Shown here piece by piece: positions 10,229-20,577 of a DNA stretch of 64,000 nucleotides. Source of the stretch: Ryuthela nishihirai. Taxonomy: Eukaryota; Arthropoda; Arachnida; Araneae; Heptathelidae. How positions within the stretch are numbered: the first letter of the stretch is position 1; every line of letters begins with the position of its first letter. The stretch is taken from positions 8,941,901 through 9,005,900 of the forward strand of contig JAWZYU010000013.1 of NCBI GenBank assembly GCA_038380435.1. Reading direction: 5' to 3'. The translations under genes were made by a program, and so were the position numbers. The notes below the pieces were generated by a model that worked only from the letters and a program-made list of their open reading frames with translations, had not been told where the DNA came from and ran no database searches.

Positions 10229-12583
10229 ATGAAGTATACATTATTAATTTTAATTTGGTGTCTTTTATTTGTTACAGTTTTCTCATTAATAGATCCTTAT
10301 AAAACTCTTGAAGTTTCTAGGACAGCCTCAGTACCAGAAATTAAAAGTTCATATAAGAGACTTGCCAGAGAATGGCACCCAGATAAAAATAAAGACAAAG
10401 ATGCAGAATCAAAGTTTATAGAAATAAATAAGGCTTATGAACTATTAATGGATCCAGAGAGAAGACAGCTCTTTGATCGATATGGTACAACAGAAGATAC
10501 TCCAAACTTTCGTCAGCATTCTGATTATTCTCAGTTCAGACGTTTTGATTTTGATCCTTTTGAATCTTTATTTAATCAAGGTGGCTTCAATTTTCAATTC
10601 AGCTTTAATCAAGGATCTTTATACCATAAGCATACAATAACATCCAAAGCATATGAAAACAACATCATACCTAGTAGTAGCTTTCAGCCATATTTGATTT
10701 TGTTTTATGGTGATCTATGCTTTCCTTGTCTCCATGCTGAGCCAGTGTGGCAGAAATTGGTACAAGAACTGGAACCACTTGGCATGGGATTTGCTACCAT
10801 CCATGTTCAGCATGAAAGCAATTTAGCACGCAAAATTGGTGTCAGCTCTGTACCATATCTTATTGGTGTTATTGATGGTAGAGCAATTCATTATAAAGAA
10901 ATGCAGCTTAGTTTTATTAGAGTTGTAGATTTTAGTCGTCGACTTTTTCCATCAAGAACTGTTGTAAGTTTAAGTGATTCTACTGTTGATACTTTTCTTC
11001 AAGGTTGGCATGACAATCGTGTTCGAGTTATGCTTTTCAGCAAGGCAGAATCTGTTCGACTTAGGTACTTGCTTGTTGCTTACAGATTCCATACCCGAGC
11101 TGCCTTTGCTCATGTTCAACTTGGTCTACCAGAAACAGATAATATTAAGAAGAAGTACAATATCCATTCGCAAATGGAATCGTTGCTTGTGTTCAATGAA
11201 AACCCATCTAGTCCTATTGCTACTCTCAGTATGACAGAACTTGCTTTTCAGACAATGAGAGATGTTTTAGAGTCAAACAAGTACCTTTTGCTTCCTCGTC
11301 TCTCTTCCCAATCATTGTTTGATCAATTATGTCCACCTGAGGCAGTTCGTGCACGTAAATATTTATGTGTGATTTTAATTACACAGAATATTAAGGAACA
11401 TGATCCCCACCGAGCACTTATGAGAGAATTTATTCAACATGCTGACCTTTTAAATGACCGTGTGAGATTTATGTTTCTTTATCAAGAGAAACAGAAAGAT
11501 TTTGTTAAAGCATTGTCTGCAGGGCAAGGAGCCCCAGATGATCCAGATCTGCATGTTGTAGTAGTATGGAGAAAAGAACAAGACAGAGTGAGATATCAGT
11601 GGTTAAGCAATAGCTGGAGTGTTGATGAAGACAGCATTAACACAACAAAAGAAGAATTAAATTCTGTATTGGGTCAGTTAATGCAAACTACAGAAGCATT
11701 GCCTTATGATGCAAAAGTCACAGTTTTGGCAGATGAACATGCAACTGGGCTGTTTACAAGAGTAATAAATCGTTTGGTTCTCATGGGAGATGTGTTATGG
11801 GATAATATAACTCGTCAAGAAGTGTTGCCAGCTGTATCGGTTATTATGTCAATAGGCTTTATTATCCTTGTTGGCTATATCATGTCATACTTGGTACAGT
11901 TAGAAGAACAAAACATTCAGAACAAGTACCGCAGAGAGGGTAAACAAATACCAGGAATGAGCAATAAAACAAAACCAGAATTTCGATTGCATATTCATGA
12001 GTTACGAGGGGAAACATATAATGGCCTTGTGCGACTTTTGAAACCAGGGTGTCGCACCATAGTTTTACTTGTAAATAATGAATCAAAAATGAAATTGTTG
12101 CCAATATTTTATCGTACAGTGTATCCCTACCGTAAGAACAAGACGCTCATGTTTTCTTTCCTTATGGTTGAAAAAAACTTAGAATGGTATCGTCGCCTCC
12201 TGCTTCAAACACTGGGAGAATCACGTGAACTTAATATAAATCCCAATAATTGTATTGGCACTGTGTTGTCTCTTAATGGCCATAGAAAATATTTTTGTGT
12301 GTATCATGCAAAACATGCAGAGCAGAATTGGCAAATTAAAAGTAAGAAAAACAATACTCAAAATACTGGTGGCGATTTCATTGGATTTGAAGACAGTAAT
12401 AGTGATTCAGAGATAAGTGATGTTGAAGCTGGTAACTTTGTTAGAAAAGAAGAAAATGATGTTTACAACACCATTCTTTTCAAAGAACATCTGTTGGATA
12501 GGCTGTCAAATTGGCTTGATAGATTATTTGAGGGATCAACACAAAGATACTATATTCAATATTGGCCAGACAACATGAAATGA
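10229..12583 (+). CDS. DNAJC16: DnaJ homolog subfamily C member 16-like (ERdj8-type co-chaperone)
   Basis: The protein has 784 residues, close to the vertebrate DNAJC16 length. Residues 1-19 form a hydrophobic signal sequence (LLILIWCLLFVTVFS). Residues 22-86 are a J domain with the HSP70-activating HPD at 50-52. A Phe/Gly-rich stretch follows, then a thioredoxin-like domain with CFPC at 164-167. Further thioredoxin-like sequence leads to one membrane segment near 536-558 (SVIMSIGFIILVGYIMSY), and a C-terminal domain ends in an acidic region (about 720-745). In vertebrates the family sits in the ER membrane and is linked to autophagosome size control; function here is inferred. The frame is uninterrupted, whereas vertebrate genes have many introns. 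No other in-frame start gives a signal peptide. An AATAAA follows the stop by two bases. Confidence 0.93.
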   Translation: MKYTLLILIWCLLFVTVFSLIDPYKTLEVSRTASVPEIKSSYKRLAREWHPDKNKDKDAESKFIEINKAYELLMDPERRQLFDRYGTTEDTPNFRQHSDYSQFRRFDFDPFESLFNQGGFNFQFSFNQGSLYHKHTITSKAYENNIIPSSSFQPYLILFYGDLCFPCLHAEPVWQKLVQELEPLGMGFATIHVQHESNLARKIGVSSVPYLIGVIDGRAIHYKEMQLSFIRVVDFSRRLFPSRTVVSLSDSTVDTFLQGWHDNRVRVMLFSKAESVRLRYLLVAYRFHTRAAFAHVQLGLPETDNIKKKYNIHSQMESLLVFNENPSSPIATLSMTELAFQTMRDVLESNKYLLLPRLSSQSLFDQLCPPEAVRARKYLCVILITQNIKEHDPHRALMREFIQHADLLNDRVRFMFLYQEKQKDFVKALSAGQGAPDDPDLHVVVVWRKEQDRVRYQWLSNSWSVDEDSINTTKEELNSVLGQLMQTTEALPYDAKVTVLADEHATGLFTRVINRLVLMGDVLWDNITRQEVLPAVSVIMSIGFIILVGYIMSYLVQLEEQNIQNKYRREGKQIPGMSNKTKPEFRLHIHELRGETYNGLVRLLKPGCRTIVLLVNNESKMKLLPIFYRTVYPYRKNKTLMFSFLMVEKNLEWYRRLLLQTLGESRELNINPNNCIGTVLSLNGHRKYFCVYHAKHAEQNWQIKSKKNNTQNTGGDFIGFEDSNSDSEISDVEAGNFVRKEENDVYNTILFKEHLLDRLSNWLDRLFEGSTQRYYIQYWPDNMK

Positions 12584-12585
12584 GA

Positions 12586-12591
12586 AATAAA
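12586..12591 (+). promoter_or_regulatory. Polyadenylation hexamer directly after the DNAJC16 stop
   Basis: AATAAA lies two bases after the TGA. Use of this site would give an extremely short 3' UTR. A second AATAAA at 13579-13584 would give a roughly 1-kb 3' UTR and is the more ordinary choice. Confidence 0.5.
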
Positions 12592-14298
12592 TCTTTGTAT
12601 ACCATTGCCATTTCTGCATGTTTATTTTGCATGTAATACTTAAATCATTTTATATATAGTGGATAGATATTATCAAATTAGAATTTGTGGCATTACCTTT
12701 AGATATATGTCAGACTTTTATGGAAGCCGTTGGTTGAGATTTGAACATTTCATTCTAGTGTGCTCTTACTAGGAAATATTTCTGTGGAATTACTTCATAT
12801 CTAAACTTTAGGTCATTATGTAAATTACTTTGTCAAAGAGACCAATGCGTTTAATGAATATCAAAGAAGGTTATAAAGTTTCACTCTAGCCATCATTTCA
12901 TACGAATGATTTCTAGCTGAATCTCACTGCACTGTTAGCTAAGCTACAGCTTCAGGCTTTCAGACTCGACATTCAAACCATTAATAATCATGCTGTCTAT
13001 TAATATTATCCCACTTTGTTTATCATATTAAATTTTGAAAGAAGTGAAAAGATATACAGGCCAAGTTGGAAATCGAGCCATAATTAATTTGGAGATAACA
13101 TCATCCAAATATTGGATTGAATCTGGTGACTTATTCTGTAACAGTGGTGAAGTGTGACCTTTGAATAAAGCAAGTACCAAAACTAGTTTGGAAACTGAAT
13201 TGGAATGCCATTCTGGTACTTGATATTTCTGAAGCATTGAATTGGAACACATTCCACCTTTGAGAGCAAGTAATTCTACATTTTTTAAGGCAAATGTTCT
13301 TGTGATATTAGTATTATATATATAGTGGTGTATAGTATGATATACCATTTTGTGTGGGGGGGGGGGGAGTTGACTCCCTCTGTTTGTGGAAATTTAATTC
13401 TAAGAAACCATTGTTGATTATTTACATTAACAAAACTGCAAAACGTTTTTGCTAATTCCTGGCTACCTCACTGGTTTTATAATAGTGATTTTTATAATGT
13501 GTAAGAATTAGGCATAATTCTTAAATTATACTATATTCTAGTTAGCTTTCATCTAATTATCATTGTATTGTATGCTTGAATAAAGGCATTATTGTTGTTA
13601 GAAAATACAATTCTTCCAATATTTAATTCTATAAATAGGCATTTGTGGAATAGGTAAAAACATTATGGCACCACACACAAAAAAAGTTGCATTACATTAT
13701 TGCTTATGTGGAAATGCAAAGTCTATTCGGATGACTTTTGATTGGATGGTCATAGTAATATATCTACCAAGAGTCTAATGGAAATAGGAAACAGATAGTT
13801 CTTATATTTTCACCTTGAAACAACTTGCAGCTTTTGCCAGTAATGTATTGCTTTGATTTGGTCATTTCAAAATTAAACAGATCTTACAGGAAGTTAATTT
13901 GAATTTCAATTTAGCCTAAATTTAATCTTATAAAATCATTACATTGAGTTAATGCAGAAAAGTACCATTATGTTGCTAGTATTATGAGTAAATAATGAAT
14001 AATAAATAAATATTTTGATTTGAATGCAAAAACCATAATTAATAGTAAAGTTACAATAATAATAGTAAGTAAAGTTACAAGAGTAAAGTAAGTTATAGTA
14101 AAGTTACAAGAATGTAATGTAAGTAGTTCTTGATTTGCATGGTTAATGCATTCCTGAAAACTGCTATGGAAATCAAATTCACACAGCATGAACAATTTTC
14201 CCCTATAAAATAATTGAAATATCAGGCTAAGGGGAAATAACTTTCATGTGTTACCAACAGCACTGAAATTTCAAATTGTACTATGGAAATACAATAAT
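12592..14298. other. 3' UTR or spacer downstream of DNAJC16
   Basis: It contains an AATAAA at 13579-13584 (GCTTGAATAAAGG), the likely distal polyadenylation signal of DNAJC16, and a G homopolymer near 13355-13367. No further coding region or repeat family is recognised. Confidence 0.5.
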
Positions 14299-14470
14299 AA
14301 ATACTCCCTCAAGCAGCTGCTTGCCACAGAGGTCTGACTGGAGCCTGTCAATTTAATACACCATAGTAGGTCTGTGAGGATGCTGGTACCTCAGCAGAAA
14401 GACAACACAAACATCCATGCCTTTTCCATGGCTCGAACCCAGGCCCCTTTGATCAGTAGCCATGCACTCT
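14299..14470 (-). mobile_element. SINE-1 copy, moderately diverged
   Basis: In reverse orientation the 3' half (CTCAAGCAGCTGCTTGCC, GAGCCTGTCA) and the B box (GGCTCGAACCC) are clear, but the A-box region is eroded (CCATGCACTCTCCAG). The following stretch 14471-16085 is AT-rich with no gene or repeat that I recognise. Confidence 0.85.
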
Positions 14471-16085
14471 CCAGTAAACTGCAGGAGAGCACAATAAGTG
14501 TAATACAATAATATAAAATAGAAAATAAATAAACTTAAATTTTAGGCAAATATTCAGTGTGAAAGACATTAACTATTGCACCAGGTAAGCTTATGGAGAG
14601 GGTGAGGTGTATGAGTTATTGGAGGAGGGGGGTCATTTGGGTTGACAATACTGAAGGCAAGGCAATTGTGGGGGGACATTTAAATGATCCTTCGTCTGTA
14701 ACATTTTTGATTGTCAGTGCAGAACTCTGGATTCTACTATGCAGAACAAACCACACAAATTGGGACATCTGGCAACCTTAGGCCATTCCCAGTAGGAAGT
14801 GACTCGAGATTCCTGCATTACACATTAGGCAATGGGGTTGCGAGTCTCTGCTACTTTTTCTACAAAGGGGGTGTTTGTATGAAAGAAGTATTAGGATTTC
14901 TCTGTCACAGTTTGATGTTTCATTTCAAACTGTAAATCTTCATTTTTGGACTGCAGAAACCGATAATTATCTCTGTATACCATTTGTTTTTCAATTCATT
15001 TCCAAAAGGTTTATGTGTTCAAAATTTTCCACAGCCATAGGCTATGTTTTGTGGTCCATGGGAAGTGAGTTGCCTTGATATATGACATTTCAAATTAAGA
15101 TTATATGCACTCTCTGTTCTCTGTGTTCAAGAGATGAAAATGAACAGTAAAAAGATATGAAAATTTTACATGAACATTATACCACTGAAGTCACTATATA
15201 ATTTCCTTACTGTTGCAAATGGTCAGTGAGGCCCTTATCCCTCCTTTATATTTTTCGTTCATTAATGCTAAAATTTTTAATTGAAGTCATACTTTTTGAA
15301 TGATTGTTGAGAATTCAATGGGAAATTTTAATGAAAATATGTAATTTCATTCTAAATAAACGTTTTTGAAGCATGGCAGAAAAATATGCATTTTTAACTA
15401 ATATATAATACTTCTATTGCTCTTGCCAGTTCGATATTCAATGATTTCTTGAATGGCTTTTAGCATTTCTGTTACAGTTTAGTTTCAAGTTTGTACTTCT
15501 ATTATGTTTACAGATTTGAATTTTTATTGCTGTACAAAGTGACTTTAAGCTGAGAAATTAGCATTAAATCAATGGGGGAAAAAAGGGCGGGTGTTCCAGA
15601 TCCTCGATTATATTTTTATGTTAAAAAGATTATTGTTGTGGAAGTATTACTTTTGAAATTTTCATTTAAAAATAATGAAAACTTATTAGTAATTATTATA
15701 AATTCAGTTCCTAAATAAATCCCTACCAGAAAAGTAATATGTACATGCAACAATAATTCATGAAAGTGAAATGATTCATAGTTCAGGTGTTATAATTTGT
15801 TACATTATAAGCAGCAGTTTTTACCTAAACTTATGATAAATGTCATTTACAAGAACTTTGTGAAGAAGCAAAAGAAATCATAGCAACAGTAGTTGAATGC
15901 TGATTGGTAGAAATGGAAAGCAACGTCCTAACTATGATTTCCTAGATGCATATCATTGTATGTTAAAGCCATAGTAAAATAAAATTTACAATTGAAGAGA
16001 ACCAGTTGTTAATGAATTTTGACTTTACTGCATTTTATAATCTCCTACATCTCTTTAATAAATTCTTTATCACATTTTCAGTTCG
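14471..16085. other. AT-rich spacer, nothing recognised
   Basis: No sizeable frame with protein-family character, no splice-bounded exon and no repeat family is seen. Confidence 0.45.
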
Positions 16086-16465
16086 TGGGGGGGTGGGGGG
16101 ATGGCTCGGGAGCACGCCAGGCTCTTAATCTGCAGTTCCCAAGTTCGAGTCCTCGCTGAGCTAACATTGAGATTTATGTTCACAAAGTTCCCCGCTACGC
16201 CCTGCCCTCGAGAGTAGTGGACAATAATGGGCTTGGAAAGGCTGCTATCCATCGGATGGAATGGGAAACCATGGTCCCGTGTGTGGGAGAATAATACCCT
16301 GTGCACATTAAAGAACATACTGAATGGCCTTAACAGAAGGCTGCCATCTGTCTCCCAACAACTGCTCAGTGAGTCTTCCCAACCTTGTCTTAGCCCTTGG
16401 GGACCTAGCCATTTAGCCCATTGAATGCAAAAAGTGCTGCTCAGAGGTAAAACAACCCAACAACA
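16086..16465 (+). mobile_element. SINE-2 copy (second tRNA-headed SINE family)
   Basis: The head GGATGGCTCGGGAGCACGCC with a B box (AAGTTCGAGTCCTC) resembles a tRNA promoter. The body shares long blocks with the copy at 48700: 'CATTAAAGAACAT.CTG.ATGGCCTT', 'GGCT.CCATCT.TCTC', and the end AAAAAGTGCTGCTCAGAGGT. It is about 380 bp, longer than SINE-1 and unrelated to it outside the tRNA-like head. Confidence 0.8.
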
Positions 16466-16659
16466 CATTTTCCCGATCATCCATTAGTTCAAATTTCCAC
16501 TGTTAGAGAATGCTAAAGTTGAGAAATAAAAATTTCCTTTGAAAACGAGCGTTCTATATTCGCCAGAGGCCATACGTTATTCTTAAAGGTATTTTTTGAA
16601 AATAAAGCTAAGTATGCCCCTATTTTTATCGGTTGAACTGTTTCATTAGTTGTGTATTG

Positions 16660-16815
16660 GTGGGGGGAGGGAACCTACTGGACAGCTGTTAAGACACATC
16701 GTAGCCTCCATTCAAGGCCGTCTAGTCTGTTCTTTAATGTGTGCAGGTATTGCTCTCCTGCGCATGGGCCACGGCTTTACATACCGTCAGACAGAGGGAC
16801 CATTTAAAGCATATC
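16660..16815 (-). mobile_element. SINE-2 fragment
   Basis: The reverse-orientation middle part (ACAGCTGTTAAGACA, GTTCTTTAATGTG, TGGGCCACGGCTT) aligns with the SINE-2 copy at 48700-49066. Head and tail are missing. Confidence 0.7.
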
Positions 16816-16871
16816 AGTGTTCCTAAAGACCGAGGGCAGGACAGAGGTTTGTACTATTTTTATGGATATTG

Positions 16872-16955
16872 CAATAAATAAAATAAATACCCCCTCAAGC
16901 AGCTGCTTGCCACAGAGGTCTGACAGGAGCCTGTCAGTTTATATGCCATATACTG
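16872..16955 (-). mobile_element. SINE-1 3' fragment
   Basis: ATACCCCCTCAAGCAGCTGC through CAGTTTATATGCC is the SINE-1 3' third in reverse. It is cut off abruptly where the RTE LINE begins, at about 16956. Confidence 0.85.
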
Positions 16956-19900
16956 CCAGTTCAGTATGGCCTACTGATCTGGTCATCTGTGGCCACTTTT
17001 TTCTTTTTTTTCAACCCTGCTGAGGAGTGGTCAACTTCACAGGGTCCTGGTGCTGATCATTTATACCTACTAGACTGGACTTGTTTATGGATTTGAGCTT
17101 GATTATGGATCCTGGACTTGCTGCACTGGTGGGCCTCTGTTGAGGGAGAATCTGCCGCTGTGTTTTCTGTTTGCTTCTGGGTTGCCAGCTCTAAGTGAAC
17201 AGAGGCATGGGATACCTTATATCAGCTGGTGGATAATCCTAATCAGAGGCCATCGCAGGTACCTGAACCTTACTTAGCTAGTTGGGCATCGTCAAGCCTA
17301 AACTGGAGTAATGTGTCTCAGGCAGGCCATATGGTTCTTGAAAAAGTCCACTTGAAAAGGTGGTGCCTGAAGTTCCTATCAGCATCGGTGACTTCAGCCT
17401 TTAGCGGAGGAGGAACAGGTCTTTGCCCCATGCCTGCGATCAGGGGGCTGTTTGATATTGTTGGCCCTACCAATCTCAATAAACCTAATTTCTTTAAAAA
17501 TCCTACTAATCATTTTCTCTCTGCAGGAACGTGGAACGTGAGGACATTACATAGAGATTATTCTCTTGATGTCCTCATGCAGGAATTCCAGCGCTATAAC
17601 CTAGATATTCTAGGCTTGCAAGAGACCAGATGGACAGGTAAAGGTGAGATACTTAAAAATAACTTTAAATTTCTCTTTATAGGGAGGGAGGATGGAAAGC
17701 ATCACCAAGGCGTGGGTCTGCTGCTCAGCAGACATGCTAGTGATGCTCTTCTAGGATATGAGTGCATTAATGAAAGGTTTCTTACAGCAAAATTTCAGAC
17801 AAGCATTAAAGACGAATGTTATCTGCTATTATGCCCCCACTGAGGATTCTGATGAGGATGAGAAGGATAGGTTTTACGGACAACTTCAGGATATTTTGAA
17901 CTCTGTCAAGAAAGGAGATATTATCCTTGTTCTTGGTGACTTCAATGCCAAGGTTCGCACCGACTCTGACCTTTGGGGAGGAGTAATAGGCTCTTTTGGT
18001 ATTGATAGCTGCAATGGGCAACGTCTCCTACAGGTAAGTAAACTCAATGGATTCAGAATAACTAAAATTTATTAGAAACACCACGACATACATAAGTACA
18101 CATGGGTTTCACCTGATGGGCTGCATAAGAATATGATTGATTACATATTAATTAACAGCAAATGGGCTAGTTCTGTTAGGAATACCAGGGCATATAGGGG
18201 AGCTGAAATTGGATCTGACCATTACCTTGTTAAAAGTGTCTTGCAACTTAAACTTAAAAAGTGTTGTGCTAGGGTTAAAAAATTTACTTTTAATACTGAA
18301 GCTCTGAAAGATCCAGTTATAGCCAAAGCTTACCATGATATGTTACTTAGTCATTATGACAGTCATGGTATGCTTACTACTGAAGTTGAGGAGGAATGGG
18401 ATCATTTTAAACAGGCTTTTTTGGACACTAACAATACTCTTTTAGGAAAAAAGGAGCAGAAGAGACAGAATTATCTGAGTGATAAGGCACTTGAGCTTAT
18501 TTCGGAAAGAAAGAACTACAGGAATGTCCTTAATCAACATCTTACTAGTCCTAATAGAAAGCATTACAGAGAACTTAATAAACGAGTAAAAGATCTGTTA
18601 GCTGCTGATAAGAATCTTTGGCTTGATGGCTTGGCTGACAAAGCCGAGGAAGAAGTTAGACAGCAGAAAGCTGTACCAGATAGTTAATGTTTTATGTGGT
18701 AGAAAACGACAGGCATACAAGGATTGAAGGATAAACAAGGTAAGGTTATAGAAGGTGAGGATTCTGTCATGGCTAAGTGGCTGAGCATTTCAGTGATGTT
18801 CTAAACAATGTGGTTAGTTCTACTCCCACTGTTTGCAATGATGATAGATGCATTGGTGGCTTTAATGTTGGCCATATAACCTAATCTGAAGTTATTTTGG
18901 CTATTTCCAAACTTAAACTTCATAAATCCACAGGGGTAGATGAAATTACTAAGGAAATACTTAGAGCTGGGAATGTTTCGGTTACCACTTGGATGTCTGA
19001 AATTCTGAATATCTTTTATGATAAAGGCATGATTCCTAAGGATTTTACCGGAGCTATTGTTATCCCTATTTCAAAAAACGTGATCGCAGTTCCTGTGATA
19101 ACTATAGGGGTATTAGCCTACTCTCTGTTCCAGGTAAAGTTCTTTCCATGATTGTGCTTAATAGAATTAAGAATCTGGTTGACAGTCAATTGCGTGATGA
19201 GGAATGTGGATTCAGAAGTGGTAGGGGATGTGTGGATCAGATATTTTCACTTAGGCAGATTCTTGAGAAATGTTTAGAGTTTCAGAAACCTTTGGTTGCT
19301 AGCTTTGTTGATTTTAAAAAAGGCTTTCGACTCTGTTGATCGTCATAATTTGTGGTTGATTGTGAGATCATGTGGTATACCTGACAAGTTAGTTAACATA
19401 ATGAAAGCTGTTTATAATAATACTGAGTCGTGTGTGAGAGTTCATAAGTCTTGTAACAACTGGTTTAGCATTACTTCTGGTGTTCAACAAAAGAGCATTA
19501 CATCTCCTTTTCTCTTCAATTTAGTTATTGATTATGTTATGCGAAATTCACTGCAAGGGAAAGATTTTGGCCTTAAATGGACTGGAGATACTAAAATTTC
19601 TGATTTAGATTATGCTGATGATTTAGCCCTTTTGGAAAATGATGTTGATGAGATGAACTCTTTCATTCGAGCTGTTGATGAGACTGGTAGTACAGTAGGT
19701 TTGGTTATAAACAGAGAGAAAACTAAAGTGATGAAAACCTGCCTGACCAATATACATATTGGTCAGGCAGGTTGTGATTCAGTTAATCTGAATGGTTGCA
19801 GTCTTGAGCAGGTGTCACATTTTAATTACCTTGGGAGCTACGTAACTGATACTGGTGATGTGCGGCATGAGATTAACAGACGAATAGGTATTGCTGCAGG

Positions 19901-20415
19901 GACTTTTAAGAATCTATGGAGATTGTGGAGAAATAGGCGTATACACCTAAGGACTAAAGTTAGACTGTATAATAGTTTGGTTCTTTCTAGGGTTAGTTAT
20001 GGTAGTGAAACTTGGACGCTGTGTAAACAAGATAACAGGAAACTAGATGCTTACGCAGTATCTTGGGTATTAGGTGATTTAACTTTGTAACTAATGATGA
20101 TGTTAGGCAAAGGAGTCTGCAACCTGCTTTAAGCAGAATAGTGTGCAGAGAGAGACTCCGCTGGTTTGGCCATGTTGCCCGTATGGATAATTATAGATTG
20201 GCGAATAGGGTTATGAACAGTGTGCCTAGAGGCCTCAGAAGGAGGGGGAGACCTAGGATGCGGTGGGCAGACAATGTCAAGCAGGACCTTGTTAGAATTG
20301 GTGTACAGTGGCCGGATGCAGCAGATGTAGCTCAGGACAGATATGCTTGGAGAATTAAACTGCGCGGTCTGGTTGGACCTCCGTAGCCATGGCTGCTTGA
20401 GGATGATGATGATGA
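16956..20415 (+). mobile_element. RTE-like LINE, near full length, dead
   Basis: A truncated 5' leader is followed by endonuclease (GTWNVRTLH, ILGLQETRW, GDFNAK, SDHY) and reverse transcriptase (DFKKGF, DYADDLALL). The carboxy-terminal RWFGHVARM region, a stop near 20386 and the 3' end GGCTGCTTGAGG(ATG)n close the element. The ORF is broken at 17810 (frameshift), 18073-18075 (TAG), near 18780 (loss of a G), near 18880 (TAA), near 19070 and near 19320. The product would have nicked DNA and primed reverse transcription. Most lesions recur in the copy at 50394-53948. The first third is of a different subfamily (HRDYS type), so this copy looks mosaic. Confidence 0.93.
19736..19773. repeat. Perfect 18-bp inverted duplication inside the RTE copy
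   Basis: AACCTGCCTGACCAATAT (19736-19753) and its exact complement (19756-19773) are separated by AC. Other copies have only the right arm (ATTGGTCAGGCAGG) at this place. The left arm is therefore an extra inverted copy made at this site. Confidence 0.95.
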
Positions 20416-20577
20416 CAGAACATATAATTTTAACAATATAAGAAAATTTTGTGATCCATATGTATATCTGGAAGTTTTATTTTTAGGGGGGAAGAGAAAA
20501 TATCGCAGTAAAACTAAAATTTGAGAATGAAATTTGAAAATAAAATCCTCATGCAGCTATAGAAATACAACCAGACT

